From positions 1,116,001-1,180,000 of the forward strand of contig CBDHDW010000013.1 in the NCBI GenBank assembly GCA_965261915.1: a stretch of 64,000 bases of DNA, in the 5' to 3' direction. The stretch is from JAIBDK01 sp965261915 (lineage in GTDB: Bacteria; Pseudomonadota; Gammaproteobacteria; Arenicellales; Poriferihabitantaceae). Positions 1 to 8,166 of the stretch are shown here, one piece after another. The notes beneath the pieces are model-generated. The model saw only the letters and a program-made list of their open reading frames with translations, was not told the origin of the DNA and made no database searches. Made by a program: the position numbers and the translations under genes. Every line of letters starts with the position of its first letter. Within the stretch, counting starts at the first letter, position 1.

Positions 1-494
1 TTTTGCCTTTTTTCCGGTGGAAACGACAGAATGTCATTTGAAGCAACACCCAAATCCAGATCAAGTGTTGGATCAAATAAATCATATTGGGTGATTTTCG
101 GTTTTCCGATTTTGCTGCGTACTGCATTAATATCATCCAGCAATATTAATGGTGATTGCGGATTCTGGCTTTCGATTGCCCCCAGATACCGCTTTAAATG
201 ATCCAGCCCAGTTCGTAATATTTGTACCGCAATATTGGAATCAGGGTTTAATTCACTATCAGTGAGTCGGGCAGTCAATACCTCAAGGTCCTCAGCGAGG
301 ATACTTGCAGCTTCGAGCTCAACCATTTGCAACGCGCCCTGAATCTGGTGCAGATCTCGCGAAACCGATTGCAGTTTTTTAAGATCTTCGGATTCAGCTG
401 CTGCCTCAAGCCCGCCCATAGCCTGCTGCATGGACTGATCCAGCGCCGATTTAATCCAACCGAACGTCTGTGGGTTAGACGAAGGGATAGTCAT
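1..494 (-). CDS. chpA: ChpA/PilL-type hybrid CheA kinase, N-terminal fragment
   Basis: An open frame starts with ATG at 494 and runs off the left edge; 164 residues are visible. It lies just downstream of pilJ on the same strand, where the pilus chemotaxis kinase is expected. The visible part is a helical, acidic region with a histidine phosphotransfer-like helix (L-H-Q-I-Q-G-A-L, His about residue 49), fitting the first Hpt-like domain of ChpA/PilL. The kinase, CheW and receiver domains would lie outside the window. Known role of the family: it receives the PilJ signal and phosphorylates PilG and PilH to control pilus extension and retraction and cAMP. The identity rests mainly on context and the Hpt helix. 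Confidence 0.8.
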   Translation of the reverse strand, partial: MTIPSSNPQTFGWIKSALDQSMQQAMGGLEAAAESEDLKKLQSVSRDLHQIQGALQMVELEAASILAEDLEVLTARLTDSELNPDSNIAVQILRTGLDHLKRYLGAIESQNPQSPLILLDDINAVRSKIGKPKITQYDLFDPTLDLDLGVASNDILSFPPEKRQ

Positions 495-539
495 TATTTA
501 AGCCATTCAGACGAGCTGGTAATAAAGATAAAAATTGAA

Positions 540-2909
540 TTAGGCCGTTTCCGGTAATTTGAAACCGGCGATGGATTGATTCAACTGCTCAGCAACCGAT
601 CTCATCTGCTCCAGTGCAACCGCCACCTGCGATACACTCAAGTCAGATTCTGATGTTGCATCCTGAAGTACTTTCATACGTCCAGCAACCGTTTGAGCAA
701 CCTTTGATTCGGTTTCAGCATCGCCGGCAACCCGATCGATTGTTTCAAGCAACTCCTGACTCACGGATTCGATTTCGGTTAATGCTCGTCCCGCTTCATC
801 CGCCGTGGTCGCCCCTGAGACAACCTCCTCGGTCGTCGCTTCCATCGACGCGATTGCACTATTCGCATCCTGCTGGATATTTTTTACGAGCTCGGTAATG
901 TCGTTTGATGCACGTGCTGAACGTTCCGCAAGACGTTGTACCTCTTCCGCAACCACCGCAAATCCTCGACCCGCTTCACCGGCCATCGCCGCCTGGATGG
1001 ACGCGTTCAGTGATAATACGTTTGTTTGCTCTGTTACATCCTGTATGAGGTTGACGATTTCGTTGATTTGCTGCGAGCTTTCACCCAGACGTTTCAATTG
1101 TTTCGCCGTTTCCTGAATCTGATTTCGAGCCGTGTTCATCCCTTTCACCGTATTACGTACAGCATCACCTCCTTTTTGCGCCACCTCGGCAGACAATCTT
1201 GCTTGCTGACTGGATTTAGTCGCTGATTGACTCATACGGTTGATCGCATCTGTCATGCTGGTTACATCATCAGCAGAATTCAAAATTTCCTGTGACTGCG
1301 CATCGGAGCTCGTTAACAAACCCGCAATGAGAGATTCCGTACCCTCTGTCGCCTCGTTCATCTCTCCCGCAGCCGTTTTGATACCCGATACAAGCCCACG
1401 CATCTCGCCCACCGCAAAGTTGATGGAATCTGCAATCGCACCCGTTACCTCATCCGTAACTTCAGCTTCCACGGTAAGATCACCTTGCGCGAGATCACCC
1501 ATTTCGTCGAGAAGTTTAATGACAGCGTCTTCCGCAACCTGTGATTGCCGTGAACTGGCCAAAGCATATTTCTTAGAGCGTCTGACTATTGTCCAAAGCA
1601 GGGCAAGTAATGATACTAATGCGAGAACACCCAGTATCACCGGTAATTTTTCGATATCCATCATCATTCCGCCACTACCCTTCAAGCGGTCCTGAAGCCC
1701 CATGGAATGACCTTTCATTGAATCACTTGCAGCCATGACGTTTTTAGCAGAAGAATGCATTGACAGATACTCGCCAACGTTAGCCATGATTACTTCAGCA
1801 CTTTGCTCCAGCTGCCCATATAAACCTTCAATCTCGTTCGCTCTACTTTGTACAACCCCGACTGTATGGCGCGATATGGCAACATTGGTCTGTCCAAAAA
1901 GTTTTATATCCTGTCCAAACTGGGTAACGGCGATTTCGCTGTTAACGCCACCGCTTGCGACCTCTGCAATGCTGGACTTTATTCTCTGGCTAAGAAATCT
2001 TTGCCGATTCGCCAGATTAATCAAATCCAGTCTCGCCTGATCATTAATTAAACCAACAACAGTCTCATCTGTTTTCACCAACAACTCGAGGATTAGCTGA
2101 TTCACAGCTTCAATCTCGTTCGCAATGGCGACAACAGCCGGCTGATTTCCGAGAATAGTTTCTACATCTGCTCTCACCTGCTGCCACGACTGTTCGACCT
2201 GCGAAAGGTCGGCGGACAACTCTAGCGGCAAAGGTGCTATTTCGCTTTCCGGGTCACCCTGCTTAAGCACCCGGATACCGCTATCAATCTGATTCGTCAG
2301 ATTGTTAATCGAGTCAAACGATTCAAGATTTCCATTCGATGCGAGCAAAGCCTGATGCCCGATTTCACGGATATTGGAATCAAGTTCTGAAGATGCAGTT
2401 TCAAGTCTGGACAGTTGTTCGAGCCGTGTTGCCTCGTCGAATTCACTGTATATCAGGGTGCCGACAGAGCCAAGCAAAACCAATAACCACAATACAGCAG
2501 ACCAGTTAACTCCAGGTTCCGAGACTTCTGCTGCGGCCTGCTCATCGGCAACTCCATCAACGTTAAAATCATCGATACCGACGAATCCGCCAAAGTCTCC
2601 GGCCAACTCCTCCTCGTCTTCATCCAGAAAGTCATATTCAGCAAGAGCAAAGTTACCGCCATCAACATCGTCGTCATCAAACCCCTGGAACGCACTGACA
2701 TCTCCGCTCGCTAAAAATGCGTCAAACCCATCAGCTTTCGCATCATCCTGTGCGCCGATTTTATTAAAGGCATTAAACGCATCGATATCACCTATATAAT
2801 CTGCAGTACCGCCAAATTCACCCCTTCCGGCAAATTCTTCCAATTTCAGATCATCATCAAGCGTGTCAAATATCTGTTTGAGCGTTTCGTCTGCTAGTCT
2901 GTCATTCAT
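540..2909 (-). CDS. pilJ: PilJ, methyl-accepting chemoreceptor of the type IV pilus chemosensory system
   Basis: A 789-residue inner-membrane receptor. Transmembrane segments lie at about 135-155 and 422-442, enclosing a periplasmic helical sensor with PilJ-type repeats. A HAMP-like linker and a long cytoplasmic coiled coil follow. The signalling tip carries the conserved T-E-Q-T-N-V-L-S-L-N-A-S and A-G-E-A-G-R-G-F-A-V-V-A-E-E-V motifs. It sits between pilI and the kinase gene in the standard order. Unusually, some 130 acidic, Phe- and Gly-rich residues precede the first membrane segment; family members usually begin close to it. The start at 2909 is an ATG and the extension is in frame with the rest. 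Confidence 0.95.
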   Translation of the reverse strand: MNDRLADETLKQIFDTLDDDLKLEEFAGRGEFGGTADYIGDIDAFNAFNKIGAQDDAKADGFDAFLASGDVSAFQGFDDDDVDGGNFALAEYDFLDEDEEELAGDFGGFVGIDDFNVDGVADEQAAAEVSEPGVNWSAVLWLLVLLGSVGTLIYSEFDEATRLEQLSRLETASSELDSNIREIGHQALLASNGNLESFDSINNLTNQIDSGIRVLKQGDPESEIAPLPLELSADLSQVEQSWQQVRADVETILGNQPAVVAIANEIEAVNQLILELLVKTDETVVGLINDQARLDLINLANRQRFLSQRIKSSIAEVASGGVNSEIAVTQFGQDIKLFGQTNVAISRHTVGVVQSRANEIEGLYGQLEQSAEVIMANVGEYLSMHSSAKNVMAASDSMKGHSMGLQDRLKGSGGMMMDIEKLPVILGVLALVSLLALLWTIVRRSKKYALASSRQSQVAEDAVIKLLDEMGDLAQGDLTVEAEVTDEVTGAIADSINFAVGEMRGLVSGIKTAAGEMNEATEGTESLIAGLLTSSDAQSQEILNSADDVTSMTDAINRMSQSATKSSQQARLSAEVAQKGGDAVRNTVKGMNTARNQIQETAKQLKRLGESSQQINEIVNLIQDVTEQTNVLSLNASIQAAMAGEAGRGFAVVAEEVQRLAERSARASNDITELVKNIQQDANSAIASMEATTEEVVSGATTADEAGRALTEIESVSQELLETIDRVAGDAETESKVAQTVAGRMKVLQDATSESDLSVSQVAVALEQMRSVAEQLNQSIAGFKLPETA

Positions 2910-3047
2910 GGTGTTGATCCGGTTTATTCACTCTGATTCAAGTTACAAATTATACAATAATTGCCAGTATCTTTGTTTTAAAAACAAAGCATTAAATATT
3001 CGCCTGGAGAGGGGTATTGTTGTCTGATATTGGTGCGGACATAGTCA

Positions 3048-3575
3048 CTAAACCCCAATCTGGACATATTCTGAAGATCTGCTAAGCGCATCTATGTCAA
3101 CCACACCCCACTCTTTTTCGCCATCGATGACCACACGGGAGAGAAATCGCGATATTCCAGCGTAAAACATACTGGTATTCTTCGTCGGCAACCGGGTGTT
3201 AAAAGATCGCAAACTAATTCGGCTTTCCAGAATAAACGCACTTTTCAAATTTTCATCCGGCAGCAGCAGCAAGTTACCGCCTTCTGCATTCCTGACAGGT
3301 CGCTTGCCTATAAACTCGGAAAAATCGACTACAGTATAAATTTCACCGCGAATATTGGTCATCCCCCTTACCCAGCTTTGCGCAATTGGCATAGGAAATA
3401 GCGCCTGCCCTGGCACAATCTCGAACTGACCCTCAAAAGGAACCGTTAGATTTAGGCCATCAACATCGAATGCGAACCCTCGCCAGGTATCGACCAGCGT
3501 CTGCTCAGTCTCAGTAATCTGGTTACCCAGACTCTGATGCTCCAAACGTTGAAAAGATTCTAGCGGGCTAGCCAT
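3048..3575 (-). CDS. pilI: PilI, CheW-like adaptor protein
   Basis: A 175-residue soluble protein with one CheW-like domain from about residue 30 to the end. The conserved core I-V-P-G-Q-A, the W-V-R-G-M-T-N-I-R-G-E and the T-V-V-D-F segments are visible. CheW-like adaptors couple the receptor (PilJ) to the CheA-type kinase (ChpA/PilL). It lies between pilH and pilJ, about 130 bp from each, in the usual pilGHIJ order. Confidence 0.92.
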   Translation of the reverse strand: MASPLESFQRLEHQSLGNQITETEQTLVDTWRGFAFDVDGLNLTVPFEGQFEIVPGQALFPMPIAQSWVRGMTNIRGEIYTVVDFSEFIGKRPVRNAEGGNLLLLPDENLKSAFILESRISLRSFNTRLPTKNTSMFYAGISRFLSRVVIDGEKEWGVVDIDALSRSSEYVQIGV

Positions 3576-3703
3576 TAAAATTCCTGAAAAATTCCTGAAA
3601 AATTTCTACCATACTTGCTGTGCTGCTTCCCGAGATTTCGACAAATACACCTGATTTACATGTCTTCCGGGTTCGCGTTCGTCCGGTTTGTTAAATCGTC
3701 TAA

Positions 3704-4072
3704 CTATGCGGTCAAATCTCTAAGCTTTTCGACCAATTCGTCATCAGTAAACGGCTTGGTGATATACCCCACAGCGCCCTGACGCAGCCCCCACACCTTA
3801 TCAGATGCTTTATTTTTTGAAGACACAATGATGATCGGGATATCAGACGTATCCGGATCGTTGTGTAACAGGCGCGTCGCCTGAAATCCATTGGTTCCCG
3901 GCATGACAACATCCATCAGAATCGCATGCGGTTTTTCTTCTCTGGCCAAATTTATCGCGTCCTCAGCGGACCCTACTGCCAGTGTGTTGTAGCCAGCCGC
4001 GGCTAATGCTGTGCAAATAACATGGGAGTCCGTTGCGGAATCATCCACTACTAAAATCGTCTCATCCACCAT
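3704..4072 (-). CDS. pilH: PilH, single-domain response regulator
   Basis: A 122-residue stand-alone receiver domain. It shows the acidic pair D-D near residue 10, the phosphoacceptor Asp in L-M-D-V-V-M-P, a Ser in V-S-S-K, and the K-P-F-T motif near the C-terminus. In characterised systems PilH opposes PilG: it favours pilus retraction or drains phosphate from the kinase. It lies 44 bp downstream of pilG and upstream of pilI, so co-transcription is likely. Confidence 0.92.
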   Translation of the reverse strand: MVDETILVVDDSATDSHVICTALAAAGYNTLAVGSAEDAINLAREEKPHAILMDVVMPGTNGFQATRLLHNDPDTSDIPIIIVSSKNKASDKVWGLRQGAVGYITKPFTDDELVEKLRDLTA

Positions 4073-4116
4073 AATATAACCTCTTAAACTATCTCAGTTT
4101 TTTAACAAAACGGTAC

Positions 4117-4476
4117 TCAGGTAAACTGCTCTACCGCTCCTAGCAAATCATTATCGGTAAAGGGTTTATTGATATGCCCCTGGGCACCAACAATGCTTCC
4201 TCTGGCTCGATCAAATAACCCGTCCTTACTGGAAACCATCACCACGGGTGTATCCTGATACTGACTGTTGTTTTTCACCAGTGAACAGGTTTGATAACCA
4301 TCCAGTCTGGGCATCATAATGTCGATAAATATCAAATCAGGATCGTAGTCTGTGACTTTCGACATCGCATCAAATCCATCTTCCGCGGTTACCACTTCAT
4401 ATCCCGCGCTTTTCAGCACTTTAGTGGCTTTGTGTAGAATAGTTTGGCTATCGTCTACAAATAATATTTTTTTCAT
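4117..4476 (-). CDS. pilG: PilG, single-domain response regulator
   Basis: A CheY-like receiver of 119 residues starting at M-K-K-I-L-F-V-D-D (ATG at 4476); the frame stays open to 4503, but that adds nine non-conserved residues. Phosphoacceptor Asp lies in F-I-D-I-M-M-P-R-L-D-G-Y, followed by V-S-S-K and K-P-F-T-D. PilG is the output regulator that stimulates pilus extension. It heads the minus-strand pilG-pilH-pilI-pilJ-chpA operon. Confidence 0.92.
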   Translation of the reverse strand: MKKILFVDDSQTILHKATKVLKSAGYEVVTAEDGFDAMSKVTDYDPDLIFIDIMMPRLDGYQTCSLVKNNSQYQDTPVVMVSSKDGLFDRARGSIVGAQGHINKPFTDNDLLGAVEQFT

Positions 4477-4776
4477 TCTGGTAACAGACAGGATGGGTGG
4501 CACGTCATTTTTTCACTGTTCGCCTTTACACGTTACATCTTTTAAAAAATAGTTTATTAATCAGTAATTAAGATTATTTTTGACACAAACAACTTTACAT
4601 CAATTACCGGCTATAATAAAGCACTGCTTAACAAAATAACAGAGGATTTTTCATTACCTGAAAATGCACTTGCGGCTATCGACAAAGCGTATCCGGCAGA
4701 ACAGCCATAAAAAATAAAATCTGTAAACTCGATCTCAAACATTTAAAATCGCCCAAAACTAATCTGGTAAACCCGT
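4477..4776 (+). other. Divergent intergenic region, no gene recognised
   Basis: This 300-bp AT-rich gap separates minus-strand pilG from the plus-strand tonB-like gene and must hold both promoters; no clear -35/-10 pair stands out. A stop-free plus-strand stretch from about 4558 to 4708 encodes around 49 residues but has no ATG, GTG or TTG start and no family I recognise. In Pseudomonas genomes the glutathione synthetase gene gshB lies here; nothing resembling it is present. Confidence 0.5.
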
Positions 4777-5580
4777 TTGCTTAGCACTGATTTTTTTAAA
4801 TGGACTCTGGTTTCGTCTATCGTGTTCCATGTATTTGTTGTCCTCGGAATCTCTTTTGTGATGCCCGAACAGACAGACAGGCCGGTAATCGGTCCGCCGC
4901 TCAAAATTACGCTCGTCAGCACAGTTAGCGATGCAGTTCCGCAAGACAGTAACAATTTAGCACAACAAAACAGTCAGGGCGAGGAAGATGCGACTGCAGC
5001 GCTTCCGCTTATGGCGCAAACGCTGAAGCAAACGCAAAGTCAGTCGGCGGAGTCTTTGAATGAGGATGACGAAGCCATGGATGTTGCCTTTAGTCAAACT
5101 AAAATTGACCAGACCGAATCCAGCGGCACAAAAGACGAAACCCTTTCCTCGCTCGATCGGGAATTGCTCGCAGACAGCATTAACCTTGCGTATTTAAATG
5201 CCCAGGCAAAGCCCAGAGAAAAGTATGTCAGCGCGAAAGCGAAAGAAAGCATTTATGCTGCCTATATTGAAAAATGGCGTTTGTTGGTAGAGCGTGTTGG
5301 CAACCTGAATTATCCCGAAATTGCCAAACAACAAAGACTTGAAGGCACGCTCGTTTTAGATGTTGCCATAAAATCCAATGGCGAGATTGATAAAGTCAGA
5401 ATACTACAATCCTCAGCAATCAAGGTTCTGGACGATGCTGCCGAACGAATTGTCCATATTGCGTCTCCGTTTGACCGTTTTCCCGAACAAATTCAAAAAG
5501 AACTCGATATTTTACATATCGTCCGCACATGGCAATTTAGCCACGACGGCAACCTGCCACAAAAACTCAATCTGCAGTAA
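4777..5580 (+). CDS. TonB-family energy transducer-like protein
   Basis: A 267-residue protein with one N-terminal membrane anchor (about residues 8-29), a variable acidic/Gln-rich periplasmic linker, and a C-terminal TonB-type domain. That domain has N-Y-P-E-I-A-K-Q-Q-R-L-E-G-T-L-V-L-D-V and ends in V-R-T-W-Q-F. The start is TTG at 4777: an in-frame stop lies just upstream and the next ATG (4861) would remove the anchor. The linker lacks the Pro-rich spacer of classical TonB. The homologous gene beside pilG in Pseudomonas (often called tonB3) is linked to twitching motility, and that position makes a pilus-related role likely here, as inference. Confidence 0.85.
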   Translation: MLSTDFFKWTLVSSIVFHVFVVLGISFVMPEQTDRPVIGPPLKITLVSTVSDAVPQDSNNLAQQNSQGEEDATAALPLMAQTLKQTQSQSAESLNEDDEAMDVAFSQTKIDQTESSGTKDETLSSLDRELLADSINLAYLNAQAKPREKYVSAKAKESIYAAYIEKWRLLVERVGNLNYPEIAKQQRLEGTLVLDVAIKSNGEIDKVRILQSSAIKVLDDAAERIVHIASPFDRFPEQIQKELDILHIVRTWQFSHDGNLPQKLNLQ

Positions 5581-5589
5581 ATCGCTTTA

Positions 5590-6204
5590 ATGTCTTCCGA
5601 AATTACAACAGCGCCGGAAAATTCCACAACAACGGCAAACGCGCAGGACAACTCGCTGCAAAATCACTTTCTCATATCCATGCCGCAGCTGCAGGATGCT
5701 AATTTCCATAGAGCGGTTGTACTCATCTGCAAACATGATGATTCGGGCGCTGTCGGGATCGTTGTCAACAGGACCCGCGGCCATTCGCTCAGTGACATAT
5801 TCCAGCATTTGCAAATAGCGCCTTCAAGCTCACGATACAATGCGGAACCCGTTCTCGATGGTGGTCCGGTGTCCCGGGAACTTGGCCTGGTTATTCACAA
5901 TGACGTCGATACGAACTGGGAATCCTCGTTCGAGATTGGCGATAAACTTAAACTAACCAGCTCAAAAGACATTATTTCAAGCATGGCGTCTGGTATTGGT
6001 CCTGAAAACATGATCATGAGCCTTGGATACGCCGGATGGGGCCCGGGACAGCTTGAAAACGAAATCCAGACGAATTCGTGGTTAACAACCGCGGTGGATC
6101 AGCCCATCTTGTTCTCCACCGATCATGCGTCAAAATGGTCATCAGCCGCCGCATTATTGGGTATCGATATCAATCTTTTATCAACAACCGCAGGTCATGC
6201 CTAA
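5590..6204 (+). CDS. algH: AlgH/YqgE family protein (UPF0301)
   Basis: A 204-residue cytoplasmic protein of the DUF179 family. After a Thr/Asn-rich leader of about 25 residues come the conserved L-I-S-M-P-Q-L, F-H-R-A-V-V-L-I-C, N-R-T, L-D-G-G-P-V and Y-A-G-W-G-P-G-Q-L-E-x-E motifs. Its biochemical role is not settled. It starts nine bases after the tonB-like stop and precedes ruvX, the usual algH-ruvX pairing in gammaproteobacteria. Confidence 0.93.
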   Translation: MSSEITTAPENSTTTANAQDNSLQNHFLISMPQLQDANFHRAVVLICKHDDSGAVGIVVNRTRGHSLSDIFQHLQIAPSSSRYNAEPVLDGGPVSRELGLVIHNDVDTNWESSFEIGDKLKLTSSKDIISSMASGIGPENMIMSLGYAGWGPGQLENEIQTNSWLTTAVDQPILFSTDHASKWSSAAALLGIDINLLSTTAGHA

Positions 6205-6241
6205 TGCTCACATCTGGCCTGAACAGTCCATCCTATCCTGT

Positions 6242-6673
6242 ATGAATAAATCTGCTCGCGTACTCGCTTTCGATTTCGGCACCAAACGAATTGGGGTAGC
6301 CTGTGGAAACCGTATGCTGGGAACCGCCGAGCCGTTAAAAACCGTCCATGGCAATGAGCACGGTACGAATTGGCGAGAAATTATCGAAATTGTAGAACAG
6401 TGGAAACCCATGACCCTGATCGTGGGTTTGCCTTTGGCAATGTCAGGTGAGGAAACTGAAATGTCAAAAGCCGCCAGAAAATTTGGCGAATCACTGAATC
6501 AACGAACCCATATCGCGGTTGAGTTTTACGACGAACGCCTCAGCAGTTCCGAAGCTGACGAGATTATTAAGAAAATCACACCACAGCGAAAAAAAATCAA
6601 AAAAAAACACCTGGCCATGCGAGATAATCTGGCTGCACAGTTGATTCTTCAATCCTATTTCGACGACAATTAA
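6242..6673 (+). CDS. ruvX: RuvX/YqgF, putative Holliday junction resolvase / pre-16S rRNA nuclease
   Basis: A 143-residue RNase H-fold protein beginning M-N-K-S-A-R-V-L-A-F-D-F-G-T-K-R-I-G-V-A, the family signature with its catalytic Asp. The middle has L-I-V-G-L-P and the C-terminal part Y-D-E-R-L-S-S-x-E-A. The open frame extends upstream over algH to 6125, but those residues are the shifted algH sequence, so ATG 6242 is preferred. YqgF proteins are implicated in 16S rRNA 5' processing; the resolvase role is by homology only. Confidence 0.93.
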   Translation: MNKSARVLAFDFGTKRIGVACGNRMLGTAEPLKTVHGNEHGTNWREIIEIVEQWKPMTLIVGLPLAMSGEETEMSKAARKFGESLNQRTHIAVEFYDERLSSSEADEIIKKITPQRKKIKKKHLAMRDNLAAQLILQSYFDDN

Positions 6674-6676
6674 GCC

Positions 6677-7183
6677 ATGTCGAATGTCATTGATACCAAA
6701 GCCCTCATAAGTCAATTGGCATCGCGGATTTGTTCTGAGCCCACCGACAACATCGTCTTGATTGGTATCCACACCGGCGGTGTCTGGATTGCTGAAGAAT
6801 TACACAAGACGCTTGGTTTATCCAAGCCGTTAGGCAAGCTCGATATTTCGTTCTATCGAGATGATTTCAGTCGTGTTGGCTTAAATCCGGAAGTACGATC
6901 TTCAAGCTTGCCGGTGGATATTGAAAATCAGAATATCATTCTGATCGACGATGTCCTGTATACCGGCCGCACCATTCGTGCGGCGCTTAACGAAATTTTT
7001 TCTTACGGTCGGCCTAACCGGGTACGACTCGGTGTTTTACTCAACCGTGCGGGCCGTGATCTTCCCATTCAAGCTGATTTTGTCGGCCAACAACTGCAGC
7101 TTAAAGACAGCCAGCAAGCAAAATTATCCAACAAAAACGGCGTTTTATCAGTCAATATTATCGACACAGGAGGCATCATCTGA
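6677..7183 (+). CDS. pyrR: PyrR, bifunctional pyr regulator / uracil phosphoribosyltransferase
   Basis: A 168-residue phosphoribosyltransferase-fold protein. The PRPP-binding loop is I-I-L-I-D-D-V-L-Y-T-G-R-T-I-R-A-A, and the N-terminal half has G-I-H-T-G-G-V-W-I-A. It lies three bases after ruvX and overlaps the start of pyrB, as in Pseudomonas-type pyrR-pyrB-pyrC' operons. In Firmicutes PyrR attenuates pyr transcription; no attenuator stem-loop was seen here, so it may act mainly as an enzyme or by another route. Confidence 0.92.
   Translation: MSNVIDTKALISQLASRICSEPTDNIVLIGIHTGGVWIAEELHKTLGLSKPLGKLDISFYRDDFSRVGLNPEVRSSSLPVDIENQNIILIDDVLYTGRTIRAALNEIFSYGRPNRVRLGVLLNRAGRDLPIQADFVGQQLQLKDSQQAKLSNKNGVLSVNIIDTGGII
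7168..7173 (+). promoter_or_regulatory. Strong Shine-Dalgarno (AGGAGG) of pyrB
   Basis: A perfect AGGAGG sits inside the 3' end of pyrR, six bases before a CTG codon at 7180. That CTG opens the frame whose product matches full-length aspartate carbamoyltransferase. The site is far from the TTG at 7249 that would otherwise be the first usual start codon. Confidence 0.75.
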
Positions 7184-8166
7184 ATCAACAACACCGGACT
7201 GCAGCAGACTCACAACAGCTCGACGACAGCGGCAATTTAAAACATTTTTTGACCATTAACGGGTTATCGAAAGCGATTCTGGAAAACATTCTGGACACCG
7301 CAGAATCCTTTATCAATTTTGGAGAACGGGAAATTAAGAAGATCCCGTTGTTACGCGGCAAAACGCTGGTTAATCTGTTTTTCGAACCGAGCACGCGGAC
7401 GCAGACGACATTTGAAATAGCCGGAAAAAGATTATCTGCAGACGTGATTAATCTGAACGCAACGCGGATGTCGACAACCAAGGGAGAAACCATTCTCGAT
7501 ACAGTGCGAACGCTTGAAGCAATGCACACCGATCTGTTTGTTGTGCGTGACAGCGCCAGCGGTTCTCCGCATCTTATTGCGCAGCATCTACCGTCACACG
7601 TCCGGGTTATCAATGCAGGAGATGGTCGTCATGCCCATCCAACCCAGGCGATGCTCGATATGTTCACAATTCGTCAGGTTAAGAAAGACTTTTCTGAACT
7701 CCGGGTAGCCATTATCGGCGATATTTTACATTCCAGGGTAGCCCGGTCTCAGATTCGCGCCCTGAACATTCTGGGAGCTAAAGAAATACGAGTCATTGGC
7801 CCCAGAACATTAATACCCACTGAAATTGAATCCCTGGGCGTGACATCGACCAGTGACATGGTTTCCGGATTGAGTGACATTGATGTCGTCATGATGCTGC
7901 GTATACAACGCGAAAGAATGGATGGCCAGCTTATTCCAAGTGAGCAGGAATACTTTAATCGCTATGGTTTGACTGAAGAAAAGCTCGAACTTGCCCGCCC
8001 GGATGCAATGGTTATGCATCCGGGGCCAATCAATCGGGGGCTTGAAATCGCATCCAGTGTCGCAGATGGCAATCGATCTGTCATTCTCGATCAGGTAACG
8101 AATGGTATTGCCGTACGCATGTCAATAATGGCGAAGCTTATGGGCGGACAGGCGGAACGATCGTGA
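7180..8166 (+). CDS. pyrB: Aspartate carbamoyltransferase catalytic subunit (apparent CTG start)
   Basis: Condenses carbamoyl phosphate with aspartate, the committed step of pyrimidine synthesis. From the CTG at 7180 it has 328 residues: a short leader, L-K-H-F-L, the carbamoyl phosphate motif F-E-P-S-T-R-T (STRT about 71-74), H-P-T-Q-A, and the aspartate-loop H-P-G-P-I-N-R-G. The first ordinary start in frame is TTG 7249, which would remove the conserved first helix region; the SD at 7168 and residue conservation favour CTG. It overlaps pyrR by four bases and pyrC' by four (GTGA). No pyrI is present, matching the PyrB-PyrC' dodecamer type. Confidence 0.93.
   Translation: MNQQHRTAADSQQLDDSGNLKHFLTINGLSKAILENILDTAESFINFGEREIKKIPLLRGKTLVNLFFEPSTRTQTTFEIAGKRLSADVINLNATRMSTTKGETILDTVRTLEAMHTDLFVVRDSASGSPHLIAQHLPSHVRVINAGDGRHAHPTQAMLDMFTIRQVKKDFSELRVAIIGDILHSRVARSQIRALNILGAKEIRVIGPRTLIPTEIESLGVTSTSDMVSGLSDIDVVMMLRIQRERMDGQLIPSEQEYFNRYGLTEEKLELARPDAMVMHPGPINRGLEIASSVADGNRSVILDQVTNGIAVRMSIMAKLMGGQAERS

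Noticed and set aside
614..2799. Several plus-strand frames opposite pilJ
   Set aside because: All lie antisense to a well-supported receptor gene, without starts or motifs of their own.
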